A stretch of 61,319 nt of DNA from an uncultured Eubacteriales bacterium (GCA_900317765.1 ONID01000015.1:1-61319); one strand, 5' to 3'; numbered from the stretch's first letter, positions 17,283-25,591 are shown. Translations and numbers: made by a program. The notes: generated by a model not told the origin, from the sequence alone.

Positions 17283-17876
17283 TTATAAATAGCTTACAAA
17301 ACCGACTGCCTTACCGAGAATGCGAATCTCGTTCATCTGCTCTCTGCGGTAAACAAGGGGAGAATACTCGCTGTTTTCCGGCATGAGTGTAATAGCATCG
17401 GGCTGCTTGTATACCCTTTTGAGCGTTGCGTCTTCGCCGATGAGAACAGCGGCGATTTCACCGTTGCTGCAATCGGGCTGGGAATGGATAAATACAATGT
17501 CGCCGTCACAGATGCGCGCGCGGATCATGCTGTCACCACGGCAGCGGAGGGCAAAGTCTGCATCGCAGCCGATAGGGGCGGCAATGTATTCTTCGATGTT
17601 TTCCTCTGCCAGAATGGGGCTGCCGCAGGCGATCGTCCCCACAAGGGGGATTTTTTTTGTGCCGCTGAATCCCGGCTCATTCCATCCCATAAGCTCAATG
17701 GGCGTAGTGCCGAGAATATCCGCCAAAGGCTCAATGGTGGATATGGGCAGTTTTTCAATCTCGTGGCTCTCGTATCTGTAGAGCGTTGCGCGTGAAATGC
17801 CCAATGCTTCCGCCACATCGTTTGCGTTGAGTCCGAGCTGGAGTCTGCGCTGCTTGATTTTTTCATTAATGGTCAT
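17283..17876 (-). CDS. XRE-S24 self-cleaving repressor (LexA/CI-like)
   Basis: 197 residues. An N-terminal XRE helix-turn-helix (residues about 6-60) is fused to an S24 peptidase domain. The predicted cleavage site is Cys84-Gly85 (TIACGSPI), and the catalytic pair is Ser116 (RGDSM) with Lys153 (ATLKRV), as in LexA and phage CI. Such repressors are inactivated by RecA-stimulated self-cleavage. Because the DNA-binding part is XRE-like rather than LexA winged-helix, it is not the SOS LexA itself. No phage genes flank it. The likely target is the adjacent divergent small membrane gene, and itself (see the TCTCA sites). Confidence 0.9.
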   Translation of the reverse strand: MTINEKIKQRRLQLGLNANDVAEALGISRATLYRYESHEIEKLPISTIEPLADILGTTPIELMGWNEPGFSGTKKIPLVGTIACGSPILAEENIEEYIAAPIGCDADFALRCRGDSMIRARICDGDIVFIHSQPDCSNGEIAAVLIGEDATLKRVYKQPDAITLMPENSEYSPLVYRREQMNEIRILGKAVGFVSYL

Positions 17877-17953
17877 GCTTCATACCGTCCTTTTTATCTT
17901 CTGTCGCATAAATAATACCTGATGTATTTCTTCTGTTTCTTGTTTGCAATATA

Positions 17954-17982
17954 ATTATATCACATCCATCTCAAAAATGCAA
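17954..17982 (-). promoter_or_regulatory. Promoter of the XRE-S24 repressor gene
   Basis: On the minus strand TTGCAT (17982-17977) and TATAAT (17959-17954) with a 17-bp spacer. An imperfect copy of the TCTCA-N4-TGAGA site (17969-17982) covers the -35 box. Confidence 0.75.
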
Positions 17983-18041
17983 CGATTATTTGTAAAAAAA
18001 TAAATGTATTTTTTGTGAAAAGTATAAGAAAATGAATTGCT

Positions 18042-18057
18042 ATCTCATAACTGAGAT
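18042..18057. promoter_or_regulatory. Inverted repeat, candidate operator 1
   Basis: ATCTCA-TAAC-TGAGAT, a perfect 6+6 palindrome with a 4-nt centre, midway between the repressor gene and the divergent membrane-protein gene. Confidence 0.55.
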
Positions 18058-18148
18058 TTCGAAAGTTGGCAAAAATGCGACTGAAGAAAAGAGCACTCTG
18101 CTGACGGTGGATAAATTGCAATTTACATTTATTTTTTTACCATGTGAG

Positions 18149-18162
18149 TCTCAACTGTGAGA
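18149..18162. promoter_or_regulatory. Inverted repeat, candidate operator 2
   Basis: TCTCA-ACTG-TGAGA, same arms and spacing as operator 1, placed just before the ribosome binding site of the small membrane protein gene and near its expected transcription start (weak promoter TTGCAA 18116-18121 / TACCAT 18138-18143). Confidence 0.55.
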
Positions 18163-18182
18163 ATGAAAGGACGGTCTCAAAA

Positions 18183-18491
18183 ATGAAGAAAGAAAAGAAT
18201 TATTTAGGAATGCTGATCAAGGAATTTGCGGTTTATGCGGTAGAAATCATTCTGGCAGCAGGTGCGATTATCGGGGCATTTTACGTTGTCAACCTGCTGG
18301 CGGATTGTTTAGGATCGTTTGTGACGATTGAAATGGGACTGCTTGTACTATTTACGATGGCCGGTTTAGCTCTGTACATAGATTTCAGACCGGAAAAGAA
18401 AGACTCCCGTGAAAAAAGAAGCAGTACACAGATGCATGTCGTCAGCAAAGCCTCATCCCGCAAAATGTTAAGAGCGTATTCAGCAAAATAA
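18183..18491 (+). CDS. Small two-helix membrane protein of unknown function
   Basis: 102 residues with two hydrophobic helices (FAVYAVEIILAAGAIIGAFY and about 20 residues from IEMGLLVLFTMAGLALYI), a short Lys-rich N-terminus and a basic C-terminal tail of about 35 residues. I do not recognise a family. ATG 18183 is preferred (GAAAGGA at 18165-18171); an in-frame GTG at 18144 lies upstream within the operator. It diverges from the XRE-S24 repressor gene, which suggests that damage or stress induces it; small membrane proteins under such control can be toxins or cell-division inhibitors, but this is inference only. Confidence 0.6.
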   Translation: MKKEKNYLGMLIKEFAVYAVEIILAAGAIIGAFYVVNLLADCLGSFVTIEMGLLVLFTMAGLALYIDFRPEKKDSREKRSSTQMHVVSKASSRKMLRAYSAK

Positions 18492-18526
18492 ATACAAAAA
18501 TACATAATAAACATAATAAACATAAC

Positions 18527-18562
18527 GCCCGCGGTCTGACGCCGGAATGTCAGATCACGGGC
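18527..18562. terminator. Hairpin between convergent genes
   Basis: GCCCG...TCTGAC (18527-18540) pairs with GTCAGA...CGGGC (18549-18562) with an internal mismatch. T-runs are poor on both sides, so termination efficiency is uncertain. Confidence 0.5.
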
Positions 18563-18592
18563 ATTACTGTTAATGAGGAATACGCAACGTTT

Positions 18593-20389
18593 CTATTCGC
18601 CGACAGATGATTCCGAGTCGGTCGGAGTGACAATATCTGTCGGGGTGACAATTGGCGCTGCGGTTGTTGTGGTGGTGACAAATGTCGAATTGACCTTGCC
18701 GGGATTGCGAAGCACAGCCGTTGCCCTCGGGGGCAGTGTCAGAATGCCGTTGACGTAGAAGACAGGCGATGCCATAGGACGGATTTCGGGGACTTCGTAT
18801 TCGCTTTCCTCCATATACGCCCTGAACTGTTCCTGTTCGATGTAATCGTCGGCGATGACAAATCCGCTCAGTTCACTGTAATCCCCGTAACCGGCGGCTT
18901 TGACGTCAATGGTTTTGGGGGTTCCGGTGATATTGGTGACCACCATGACTGACGAACTGTCAAACGAGCAGGTGTAGGCGGAGACATTTCTGTTGCCGAG
19001 GTCGGAGTTTGAAACTACCTGGGCGCGTTGAATTTCGGGATTCTGATTCTTCAGCTTTATGAGTCTTCGATAATGGTTGACAAGAGATGTTTCGTGGTTC
19101 AGCTGCTCCAATGCTCCGTATTGCGGGGCATTGACGTTTTTGCCGCCGGTAGGCGGGAGGATGTTGAATCCGCTTTCGTTTGCGGACCACTTGATCGGCA
19201 GTCGTTTGTAAGGATCGTTTTCCCATCCGCCTGTCATGCCGATCTCCTCACCGTAGTAAATGAAGGGGTTGCCGGGAAGCATCATGTAAAGGCTGGCAGC
19301 GAGTTTTTTATTGGCGGAACCCTTGAAGTATGTTCCGCTGCGCGGTGTGTCGTGATTTGAAAGAAAAGGAGCGTCGATGGCGTTGATGTTCTGGTTGCGG
19401 ATATCGACGTTGAATTCCTCAAGATGGCGTCCGAGTTTCTGACCGTTGCCGGTGTTAATATTATTGAAAAGACCAGCGTAGGGGCCCATATAGGAACAGT
19501 CGAAATTGAAAATGCTGTCCACACCGCTTTTGTAATACTGTGCGATCATCCAGGGACCGTCCCACACCTCGGCGACAAAATAACAGTCGGATTTGACTGA
19601 TTTTCCGTAATCCACTATTTTGGCGAGGGCTTCGATGCTTTGACCCATGGAGTTTGTGTAATAGCTCTTGCAGGCGTCAAGACGGAAGCCGTCCACGCCC
19701 TTGTCGAGCCAGAACTTCATGATGTCCTTGATTTCTGCCCAGACGTCAGGGTTGTCGAGATTCAGGTCGGGCATATCGGGGGAAAATCTTGATTCGTAAT
19801 AATATCCTTCCTCGTTGCCGGGGACGACAGTGTATCCTTTCGCGTTGCCTTCTTCATCCAATCCTTCGGGCTCGGTGGTGAAATTGTAGTATTTCACATA
19901 CTTGTTTTCAAAGTCGCCCTTGTTAAGCGCTTCAACAGCCTGCAGAAACCACGGGTGACGCTGCGACGAATGATTGACGACCAGATCGAGAATCAGATGA
20001 ATGCCGCGCTCGTGGAATTTTTTCAGCAGCTCGTCAAAATCACCCATTGTTCCGTAGGAGGGGTCAATGCTGTAATAGTCCGTCACGTCGTATTTGTGGT
20101 CGGAAGGAGACGAAAAGATCGGCATTAACCACACGGCGTTGATACCGAGCGAATGAGAATCGTCCTGTCCGTCGGCAGCTTTCAGGTAGTCAATTTTGGA
20201 AATAACGCCCTGAAGATCGCCGATTCCGTCGCCGTTGGAATCACTGAATGAACGCACATAGATTTCGTAAAAATTCCTGTAATTGTCGTCGTAGACCTTA
20301 TTATTCTCTTGCTTCTCGCCGTTGCATGACGCCATGACTGCCGTCAGCATTCCGATCGCCAGTAGCATTGCGATTGCTTTTCTTAACAC
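18593..20389 (-). CDS. Extracellular alpha-amylase lipoprotein (GH13)
   Basis: 598 residues. Signal peptide with lipobox AVMAS-C. The GH13 barrel is complete, with all four conserved regions: LDLVVNHSS, GFRLDACKSYY (nucleophile Asp), FVAEVWDG (acid/base Glu) and FLSNHDTPRSG (transition-state Asp). The beginning NFYEIYVRSFSDSNGDGIGD is typical. A C-terminal beta-sandwich of about 90 residues follows, and the protein ends in a Thr-rich tail. It should hydrolyse alpha-1,4-glucans at the cell surface. GTG 20389 is chosen because GGAGAGGTG lies 8 nt before it; an in-frame TTG at 20407 overlaps that site. Confidence 0.95.
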   Translation of the reverse strand: MLRKAIAMLLAIGMLTAVMASCNGEKQENNKVYDDNYRNFYEIYVRSFSDSNGDGIGDLQGVISKIDYLKAADGQDDSHSLGINAVWLMPIFSSPSDHKYDVTDYYSIDPSYGTMGDFDELLKKFHERGIHLILDLVVNHSSQRHPWFLQAVEALNKGDFENKYVKYYNFTTEPEGLDEEGNAKGYTVVPGNEEGYYYESRFSPDMPDLNLDNPDVWAEIKDIMKFWLDKGVDGFRLDACKSYYTNSMGQSIEALAKIVDYGKSVKSDCYFVAEVWDGPWMIAQYYKSGVDSIFNFDCSYMGPYAGLFNNINTGNGQKLGRHLEEFNVDIRNQNINAIDAPFLSNHDTPRSGTYFKGSANKKLAASLYMMLPGNPFIYYGEEIGMTGGWENDPYKRLPIKWSANESGFNILPPTGGKNVNAPQYGALEQLNHETSLVNHYRRLIKLKNQNPEIQRAQVVSNSDLGNRNVSAYTCSFDSSSVMVVTNITGTPKTIDVKAAGYGDYSELSGFVIADDYIEQEQFRAYMEESEYEVPEIRPMASPVFYVNGILTLPPRATAVLRNPGKVNSTFVTTTTTAAPIVTPTDIVTPTDSESSVGE

Positions 20390-20429
20390 AAAGAAACACC
20401 TCTCCAATTATTCATAGTTATTTAACACT

Positions 20430-20458
20430 ATTATACAATTATTATAATAGAATGTCAA
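20430..20458 (-). promoter_or_regulatory. Promoter of the alpha-amylase gene
   Basis: On the minus strand TTGACA (20458-20453), 17-bp spacer, TATAAT (20435-20430): a full consensus match, about 40 nt before the start. I saw no clear cre (CcpA) site overlapping it. Confidence 0.85.
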
Positions 20459-20515
20459 TTAAAAAGTTGGATTTTTGACAATTAATCTGATGAAATTCTG
20501 GATGGGTGAGTGAAA

Positions 20516-21343
20516 ATGGAATTTAATAAGAAGTCTGGTCTGAAAGGCAGAAACGTAATCGTGACGGGCGCATCCGGAGGGCTTGGCAAAGCCCTGACAT
20601 TGCGGCTTGTGCGCCATTTCGGCTGCAATGTGCTCGGCGTGGCACGGAATAAGGAGAAACTGTTGTCGATCAAAAACGAGCTGGGAGAGCTTGCGGATAA
20701 GTTCGGGTATATGATACTTGACGTTTCACGGCGCGAAAGCTGGACGCAGTTGGCAGCATATGTCAATTCGGGAGGATTTGATGCCGACGTGCTGATCAAC
20801 AATGCGGGAATGCTGCCGAGATTTGCAAAATTCGGGATGTACTCTCCCGAAGAAACGGAAAAGTGCCTCTCTCTCGATCAGAATTCGGTCATATGGGCAT
20901 CGGAGGAATTCATTCCGATTTTCGGGAGGAAGGAAGGGTGTTCCATTATCAACGTCGCCAGTGCGGACGCGCTCTGTCCACTTGCGGGCACGTCGGTCTA
21001 TTCGGCGGCCAAGTCGGCGGTCAGGGCATTTTCGGAGGCACTCAGGGAGGAATACCGCGGGAGTATTTACATTCCGGCGGTATGTCCGGGTTTCATTCGC
21101 ACCGATATAATGAAAGGTCAGGGGAGAACCGTCAGCCCCCTGATCAGATTCTTCAGCATGCCCTCCGAAAAGGCTGCCCGGATTCTTTTGCGACGTGCCA
21201 ACGCGCACAGGAGCCGGATCGTTTTTGGTTTTGACGCGCACTTCATGTCAGTGTCCTACAAAGTATCCCCTGTGCTTTCGCTGCGTTTTTTTAAGTGGAT
21301 TTTTAAAGTATCGGGACTGGATATGTTCCGGGATATTTTTTGA
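20516..21343 (+). CDS. Short-chain dehydrogenase/reductase
   Basis: 275 residues. Classical SDR: NAD(P) motif TGASGGLG (residues 17-24), NNAG, and the active-site YSAAK with an upstream Ser (NVASADA). The C-terminal extension (ILLRRANAHRSRIVFGFDA and a hydrophobic end) resembles SDRs acting on lipid-linked or long-chain substrates. The substrate is unknown. ATG 20516 lies 5 nt after GGGTGAG; GTG 20510 is an in-frame alternative. It diverges from the amylase gene and stands alone before its terminator. Confidence 0.88.
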   Translation: MEFNKKSGLKGRNVIVTGASGGLGKALTLRLVRHFGCNVLGVARNKEKLLSIKNELGELADKFGYMILDVSRRESWTQLAAYVNSGGFDADVLINNAGMLPRFAKFGMYSPEETEKCLSLDQNSVIWASEEFIPIFGRKEGCSIINVASADALCPLAGTSVYSAAKSAVRAFSEALREEYRGSIYIPAVCPGFIRTDIMKGQGRTVSPLIRFFSMPSEKAARILLRRANAHRSRIVFGFDAHFMSVSYKVSPVLSLRFFKWIFKVSGLDMFRDIF

Positions 21344-21351
21344 GCAAAGAA

Positions 21352-21389
21352 AAAAGACACACGCGTTCGGATGATACGTGTATCTTTTT
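21352..21389. terminator. Terminator between the SDR and TSCPD genes
   Basis: AAAAGACACACG (21352-21363) pairs with CGTGTATCTTTT (21377-21388) with one mismatch, ending in a T-run; the A-run on the other side makes it usable in both directions. Confidence 0.75.
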
Positions 21390-21399
21390 AAAGGAATAA

Positions 21400-21660
21400 T
21401 TATGCCGTATGGGTGTCGTTGTAAGCCTGACGCACTGCCTTGGCGAGCTGATCAGCGCATGAGGTCGGCTTTCTGCCGCAGGTGTTGCCGCTGAGTGCGT
21501 TCTCAATCTGATCGACCGTCCATCCGTTGACGAGCTTGGAGACTGCCTTTAAATTGCCGTTGCAGCCTCCGGTGAACCGGATGTCTTTGATGACATCGTC
21601 GTCAATATCAAATTCAATCTTGATGGGGCATACGCCTTTGGGTGTGTATGCGTAATACAT
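21400..21660 (-). CDS. TSCPD domain protein (TIGR03905 family)
   Basis: 86 residues. A single TSCPD domain with the family cysteines: TPKGVCPIKI, FTGGCNGNL, GNTCGRKPTSC. The domain is also found at the C-terminus of some ribonucleotide reductases, where its cysteines may bind metal or donate electrons. Stand-alone members are common in Clostridia and have no assigned role. ATG 21660 with GGAGC 8 nt upstream on the minus strand. Confidence 0.88.
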   Translation of the reverse strand: MYYAYTPKGVCPIKIEFDIDDDVIKDIRFTGGCNGNLKAVSKLVNGWTVDQIENALSGNTCGRKPTSCADQLAKAVRQAYNDTHTA

Positions 21661-21824
21661 GAAAACAGCTCCTTCATTATTTTTGTTCTTTCATTCAATT
21701 ATAATATATTGTTTGTCAATTATCAATGGAAGCAAGCCATTTATTTTTGAATTTTGTGTAAATCGGATTCCTTAAAAAAAGATAAAATTATTCCAAAAAT
21801 GTTTTCATCGTGTAATTCATGTGG

Positions 21825-21830
21825 TATAAT
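21825..21830 (+). promoter_or_regulatory. Extended -10 promoter of era
   Basis: TGG-TATAAT (TATAAT at 21825-21830) with a weak -35 (TTTTCA 21802-21807, 17-bp spacer). Transcription would start near 21837. Confidence 0.55.
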
Positions 21831-21878
21831 ATGTGTGCAGACAAAATGAATGATACGGAGTTGACTGATTTGGATCAT

Positions 21879-22790
21879 ATGAAAAAGACAAAATCGGCTT
21901 TTGTGGCGATAGTCGGCAAGCCGAATGTCGGCAAATCCTCGCTGCTCAACCGGCTGCTGGGAGAGAAGATCGCCATTGTTTCTGCCAAGCCGCAGACCAC
22001 ACGCAGCAAGATCATGGGCGTCATGAATGCGGGAGAATACGGTGAGACACAGCTTGTCTTCACCGACACGCCCGGAATGCACAAGCCCAAGAATAAGTTG
22101 GGCGATTACATGGTCAAGACGATTGTGGACAGCATAGGCGATGTCGATCTCTGTCTGATGGTGGTGGAGGAGAGCGGCAAGCTGCACGAAGCAGAACTTG
22201 AGCTGATCGAAAAATGCAAGAAGCTGGATATGCCGGTGGTGCTTGCCATCAATAAAATTGACAGACTGAGCGACAAGACGAAGCTGCTGGAGCGGATCTC
22301 GCAGTTTTCAGAGCTCTACGATTTTGCCGGAATCATTCCGATCAGCGCGCAGGAGAGCGAAGGCGTGGAGCAGCTCATCGAAAAGCTGTGTGAGATGGCG
22401 GAAGAAGGCCCTCACTTCTTTGACGACGACACGCTCACCGATCAGCCCGAGAGGGTCATTGCTTCCGAAATAATCCGCGAGAAAATGCTGCGTCTGCTAA
22501 GTGACGAGGTTCCTCACGGCACGGCTGTTGAGATAGAAAAAATGCGGGAGCGCGAAGGCGGCGGCATGATGGATATAGAAGCCATCATCTACTGCGAGAA
22601 GGAATCCCACAAAGGAATTATTATCGGCAAGGGCGGAGCCATGCTCAAAAAGATAGGCAGCTATGCCCGTGAAGATCTTGAAAAATTCCTCGAAATCAAG
22701 ATCAATTTAAAGCTGTGGGTGAAGGTCACTCCCGACTGGCGCAACAAAGCGGGAGGACTCAGACGCTTTGGCTACGTGGAGGAAAAATAA
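21879..22790 (+). CDS. era: GTPase Era
   Basis: 303 residues. Essential GTPase that binds the 3' end of 16S rRNA during 30S assembly. G1 GKPNVGKSS, G3 DTPGMHKPKN, G4 NKIDRL and G5 ISAQ are all present, followed by the KH domain with GIIIGKGGAMLKKIG. ATG 21879 gives the usual N-terminus (KKTKSAFVAIVG); ATG 21846 is in frame but would lie only 9 nt after the predicted transcript start, and no ideal ribosome binding site precedes either. The era-yqzL-recO order is conserved in Firmicutes. Confidence 0.96.
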   Translation: MKKTKSAFVAIVGKPNVGKSSLLNRLLGEKIAIVSAKPQTTRSKIMGVMNAGEYGETQLVFTDTPGMHKPKNKLGDYMVKTIVDSIGDVDLCLMVVEESGKLHEAELELIEKCKKLDMPVVLAINKIDRLSDKTKLLERISQFSELYDFAGIIPISAQESEGVEQLIEKLCEMAEEGPHFFDDDTLTDQPERVIASEIIREKMLRLLSDEVPHGTAVEIEKMREREGGGMMDIEAIIYCEKESHKGIIIGKGGAMLKKIGSYAREDLEKFLEIKINLKLWVKVTPDWRNKAGGLRRFGYVEEK

Positions 22791-22897
22791 GCCTGTCACT
22801 TCCGGCGCGATTCAATAATTTTTTGTAAACAATGCTGACCTGTTCCGATGTTTTTTAATATTCTGTCAATGATAGTAATGAGCAGTTTTGGAGAACT

Positions 22898-22922
22898 GTT
22901 ACGGTTTTTCAAAGACTGTAAC
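22898..22922 (+). other. Hairpin in the era-yqzL gap
   Basis: GTTACGGT pairs with ACTGTAAC (one internal mismatch), loop of 9 nt. No T-run follows, so it is not an obvious terminator. Possible mRNA processing or stability element. Confidence 0.3.
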
Positions 22923-22953
22923 ATGATGATAGATAAATAGGTGATCCAAAAAT

Positions 22954-23157
22954 ATGGACAACAGGGAAGCGTGGGAAAAATTTATCGAGACGGGCCGGGT
23001 GGATTATTATCTTCTCAGCCGTGGAATAGACGTGTATGAACAGGGCTATGTGAAGCGCCCGCAGGCGCTGGATTCAGCTGCGGAAAAGGAAGTCGGAGGG
23101 GATGTACATGAATCTGACGGTTTCGGGAATAGTGCTGAAGGTCAGCCAATCGGGTGA
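22954..23157 (+). CDS. YqzL-like small protein
   Basis: 67 residues; the N-terminus MDNREAWEKFIETGRVDYYL matches the YqzL family (W..F..TG..D.YLL), which in Bacillus is encoded between era and recO, as here. The function is unknown. The last third has no similarity to YqzL and is read through the first 50 nt of recO in another frame, so the end may be extended. AGGTGA (22939-22944) precedes ATG 22954. Confidence 0.6.
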   Translation: MDNREAWEKFIETGRVDYYLLSRGIDVYEQGYVKRPQALDSAAEKEVGGDVHESDGFGNSAEGQPIG

Positions 23158-23837
23158 CAGCGACAGATTCTGCACGATCCTGACCGACACGCGCCTTTGC
23201 GAAGGGCGCAAAGAGCATGAAAAACAAGAATTCCACGGCGACAGCTCAGTTTGTCTATGGCAGCTACGAGCTGTTTCGCCGGCGGGATCATTATTTTATC
23301 GATGAATCGCAGTACGAGGAATTATACACCGGACTGCGTCAGGACTTATTCAGGCTGTCGGTAGCGCAGTATCTCTGTCAGCTGACGATGGAGCTTGTTC
23401 CGGGCGAACAGCCCGCGGGGGAATATCTGCCGCTGATGCGCGCAGCGCTGTGGTACCTTTCGGAAAACAGCCGTCCCCCGATGCTTGTCAAGGCAGCGGC
23501 GGAAATGCGTATGCTGAGCATGGCAGGGTATATGCCCGATCTTGTGATGTGCCGTGAATGCGGCACCTACGAGCGTGACCTGATGTATTTCATACCGGCG
23601 ACAGGACAGATCAGCTGCCGCGATTGCGGCGTGAAGGGCGGAGAATATTCCGTTAAGCTGGGCAGAGGAGCCATGACGGCGATGAGGCATTCGGTGTATG
23701 CCGATCTCAAAAAGCTCTTTGCCTTTTCGCTGCAGGAAGAGAGCCTGCAGCAGTTCTCTCAGGCGGCGGAGGCATTTACCCTGTCCAAATTAGAAAAGAG
23801 CCTGACGACACTTGAATTTTTACGTACAATGATGTAG
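23108..23837 (+). pseudogene. recO: DNA repair protein RecO, interrupted by a frameshift
   Basis: The reading frame starts at ATG 23108 (GGAGGGG at 23095-23101) with the RecO OB-fold start NLTVSGIVLKVSQSGDSDRF and CTILTDT, then goes out of frame near 23192 and would stop at 23305. The rest of RecO continues in the +1 frame from about 23193: RAFAKGAKSMKNKNS, FVYGSYELFRR, the C..C zinc pair in MCRECG..CRDCG, and the C-terminal helical domain to 23837. RecO loads RecA through RecF(O)R. Compared with the usual LT...G(L/I)xRAFAKGA, about five residues are missing, which fits a 14-nt deletion. ATG 23217 could only restart a protein lacking the OB fold. A sequencing or assembly error cannot be excluded. 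Confidence 0.8.
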
Positions 23838-23865
23838 AATAAAAATGAGAAATAAGTGATTATTG

Positions 23866-24642
23866 ATGATGACATATGATAAAATACTTCGCATGGCAAT
23901 GGAGCAGTCTGCCACTGATCTTAGCTGTCAACCGGAGGATTTCAGTTCCGCCGAAAATCAGGTTGTCATCTCCCAAACCAGCGAAAACGCCCACAAATAT
24001 CTTGAACTTCCTTTTTTCTGTCAGTTGGTTACATACGGGAATAATGTGGTGGCATCAGTCAATGAAAATATAGCGGCATTTGTGAAGACTTACATAAACA
24101 AGTACGGCGCGGTGGGATGCTTTGAAACGCCCGCCATTCTGTCCCTGAACGAAGAGCTTATGAAGTACCGTCATAAGGTGTGCTTCATGGCGCGGTATTA
24201 CCTTCCTGTGCCGGAGCTGATGGTTGTGCAGGAGTGTCCATATCAACTGAAGGTCATGGAAAAGCGTGAGTTTGAGAAGTATTACCTTCCGCAGTTCGGC
24301 AACGCGATTTGCGCAAAGAACAGCGAACGCGACGTGATAGCCGTAGGTGCTTTTGAAGGAAGCAAACTGGTGGGATTGGCGGGAGCTTCCGCCGACTGCG
24401 ACAGCATGTGGCAGATCGGCGTGGACGTTCTTCCGGAATACCGCAGACAAGGCATTGCTTCTGCAATCACATCCAGGCTTGCCAGTGAAATCATGCATGC
24501 CGGCAAGGTGCCGTATTATTGCGCGGCGTGGTCGAACATCAAGTCCGCCCGAAATGCCGTCAAATGCGGATTCCGCCCTGCATGGGTGGAACTCACCGCC
24601 AAGAGCATTGATTTTGTCAATAAAATGAACGGGAGCGAATGA
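23866..24642 (+). CDS. GNAT family N-acetyltransferase
   Basis: 258 residues. The C-terminal half (about 150-258) carries the GNAT acetyl-CoA motif, IGVDVLPEYRRQGIASAITS (R/Q-x-x-G-x-A), and the later strand YCAAWSNIKSARNAVKCGF. The N-terminal half is a helical domain of unknown role with MVVQECPYQL at the junction, as in many clostridial two-domain GNATs. The acceptor is unknown. The start codon is uncertain: TTG 23863, ATG 23866 and ATG 23869 are adjacent and no strong ribosome binding site is visible. It probably forms an operon with the Rpn gene 4 nt downstream. Confidence 0.85.
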   Translation: MMTYDKILRMAMEQSATDLSCQPEDFSSAENQVVISQTSENAHKYLELPFFCQLVTYGNNVVASVNENIAAFVKTYINKYGAVGCFETPAILSLNEELMKYRHKVCFMARYYLPVPELMVVQECPYQLKVMEKREFEKYYLPQFGNAICAKNSERDVIAVGAFEGSKLVGLAGASADCDSMWQIGVDVLPEYRRQGIASAITSRLASEIMHAGKVPYYCAAWSNIKSARNAVKCGFRPAWVELTAKSIDFVNKMNGSE

Positions 24643-24646
24643 TCCA

Positions 24647-25591
24647 ATGTCAGATGTAAGCAAGATTAACCGCAATTACAAGGACAGACTGTTTAAATTC
24701 ATCTTCGGCAATCCGGAGAAAAAGGAATTGACGCTCAGTCTTTACAATGCGATGAACAATTCATCATACACAGACCCGGATGCAATCAGTCTGAATACCA
24801 TTGAAGACGCCGTCTATATGGGCATGAAAAACGATGTATCCTTTCTGATTGCCGACACCTTCAACCTTTACGAACATCAATCGAGTTACAATCCCAATAT
24901 GCCCATGAGATTCCTGATTTATGCCGGAATGCTCTATGATAAATACACCGAAACCACGGAGGAATACCACCGGTTCAGTTCGAAACAGCAAAAAGCTCCT
25001 ACTCCCAAATGTGTCTGTTTTTACAACGGCACAAAGGAGATGGGAGACAGAGTGATCCTGAGATTATCCGACGCATTCATTTCCCCTGTCGAACCGGATA
25101 TTGAGGTGAAGGTGACGATGATCAATATCAACTACGGTCACAACAGTGAGCTGCTTAAAGCCTGCGAACCCTTGGGGGATTACGCGTATTTCGTTCATGA
25201 GACACGCATCAATCAGAAGCAAACCGGATCGCTGGTAAAAGCCATTGATATTGCCATAGAAATGCTTCCGGATGATTCGCAGATCAAACCTTACTTATTA
25301 GCCAACAGAGCGGAGGTAAAGAATATGTTTATTACCGAATACGACGAACAGAAAGCATTTGCCGAACAGAAAGCAGAGGGCAGAGCAGAGGGCAGAGCAG
25401 AGGGCAGAGCAGAGGGCAGAGCGGAAGGCTTAGTAATAGGAGAAGCAAAAGGCATAGCAATCGGAGAAGAAAAAGGGAAAATGAAAGCATTCGTCAGCCT
25501 GGTGAAGGACGGATTGCTGACGGTTGCCCAGGCCGCCGAAAAGGTCAACATGACGGTGCCGGAATTCGAAGCGGCTATGCAAAGCATTTGA
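24647..25591 (+). CDS. Rpn family recombination-promoting nuclease (PD-(D/E)XK)
   Basis: 314 residues. N-terminal nuclease fold typical of Rpn/PDDEXK_2 proteins: start NRNYKDRLFKFIFGNPEKK, then the metal-binding Asp in NDVSFLIADTF and the E-x-Q motif in LYEHQSSYN, then PMRFLIYAGMLYD. E. coli RpnA promotes RecA-independent recombination; many relatives are host genes or phage-defence nucleases. The C-terminal part is variable, with AEGR repeats (about 243-258), GEAKGIAIGEEKG and a short helical end. It starts 4 nt after the GNAT gene and ends 34 nt before mutS2. Confidence 0.85.
   Translation: MSDVSKINRNYKDRLFKFIFGNPEKKELTLSLYNAMNNSSYTDPDAISLNTIEDAVYMGMKNDVSFLIADTFNLYEHQSSYNPNMPMRFLIYAGMLYDKYTETTEEYHRFSSKQQKAPTPKCVCFYNGTKEMGDRVILRLSDAFISPVEPDIEVKVTMININYGHNSELLKACEPLGDYAYFVHETRINQKQTGSLVKAIDIAIEMLPDDSQIKPYLLANRAEVKNMFITEYDEQKAFAEQKAEGRAEGRAEGRAEGRAEGLVIGEAKGIAIGEEKGKMKAFVSLVKDGLLTVAQAAEKVNMTVPEFEAAMQSI
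25373..25420 (+). repeat. 12-bp tandem repeat, four copies, inside the Rpn gene
   Basis: gcagagggcaga occurs four times without change, coding for repeated AEGR. The unit is a multiple of three, so copy-number change would lengthen a linker without shifting frame. Similar hypervariable linkers are typical of Rpn proteins. Confidence 0.95.
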
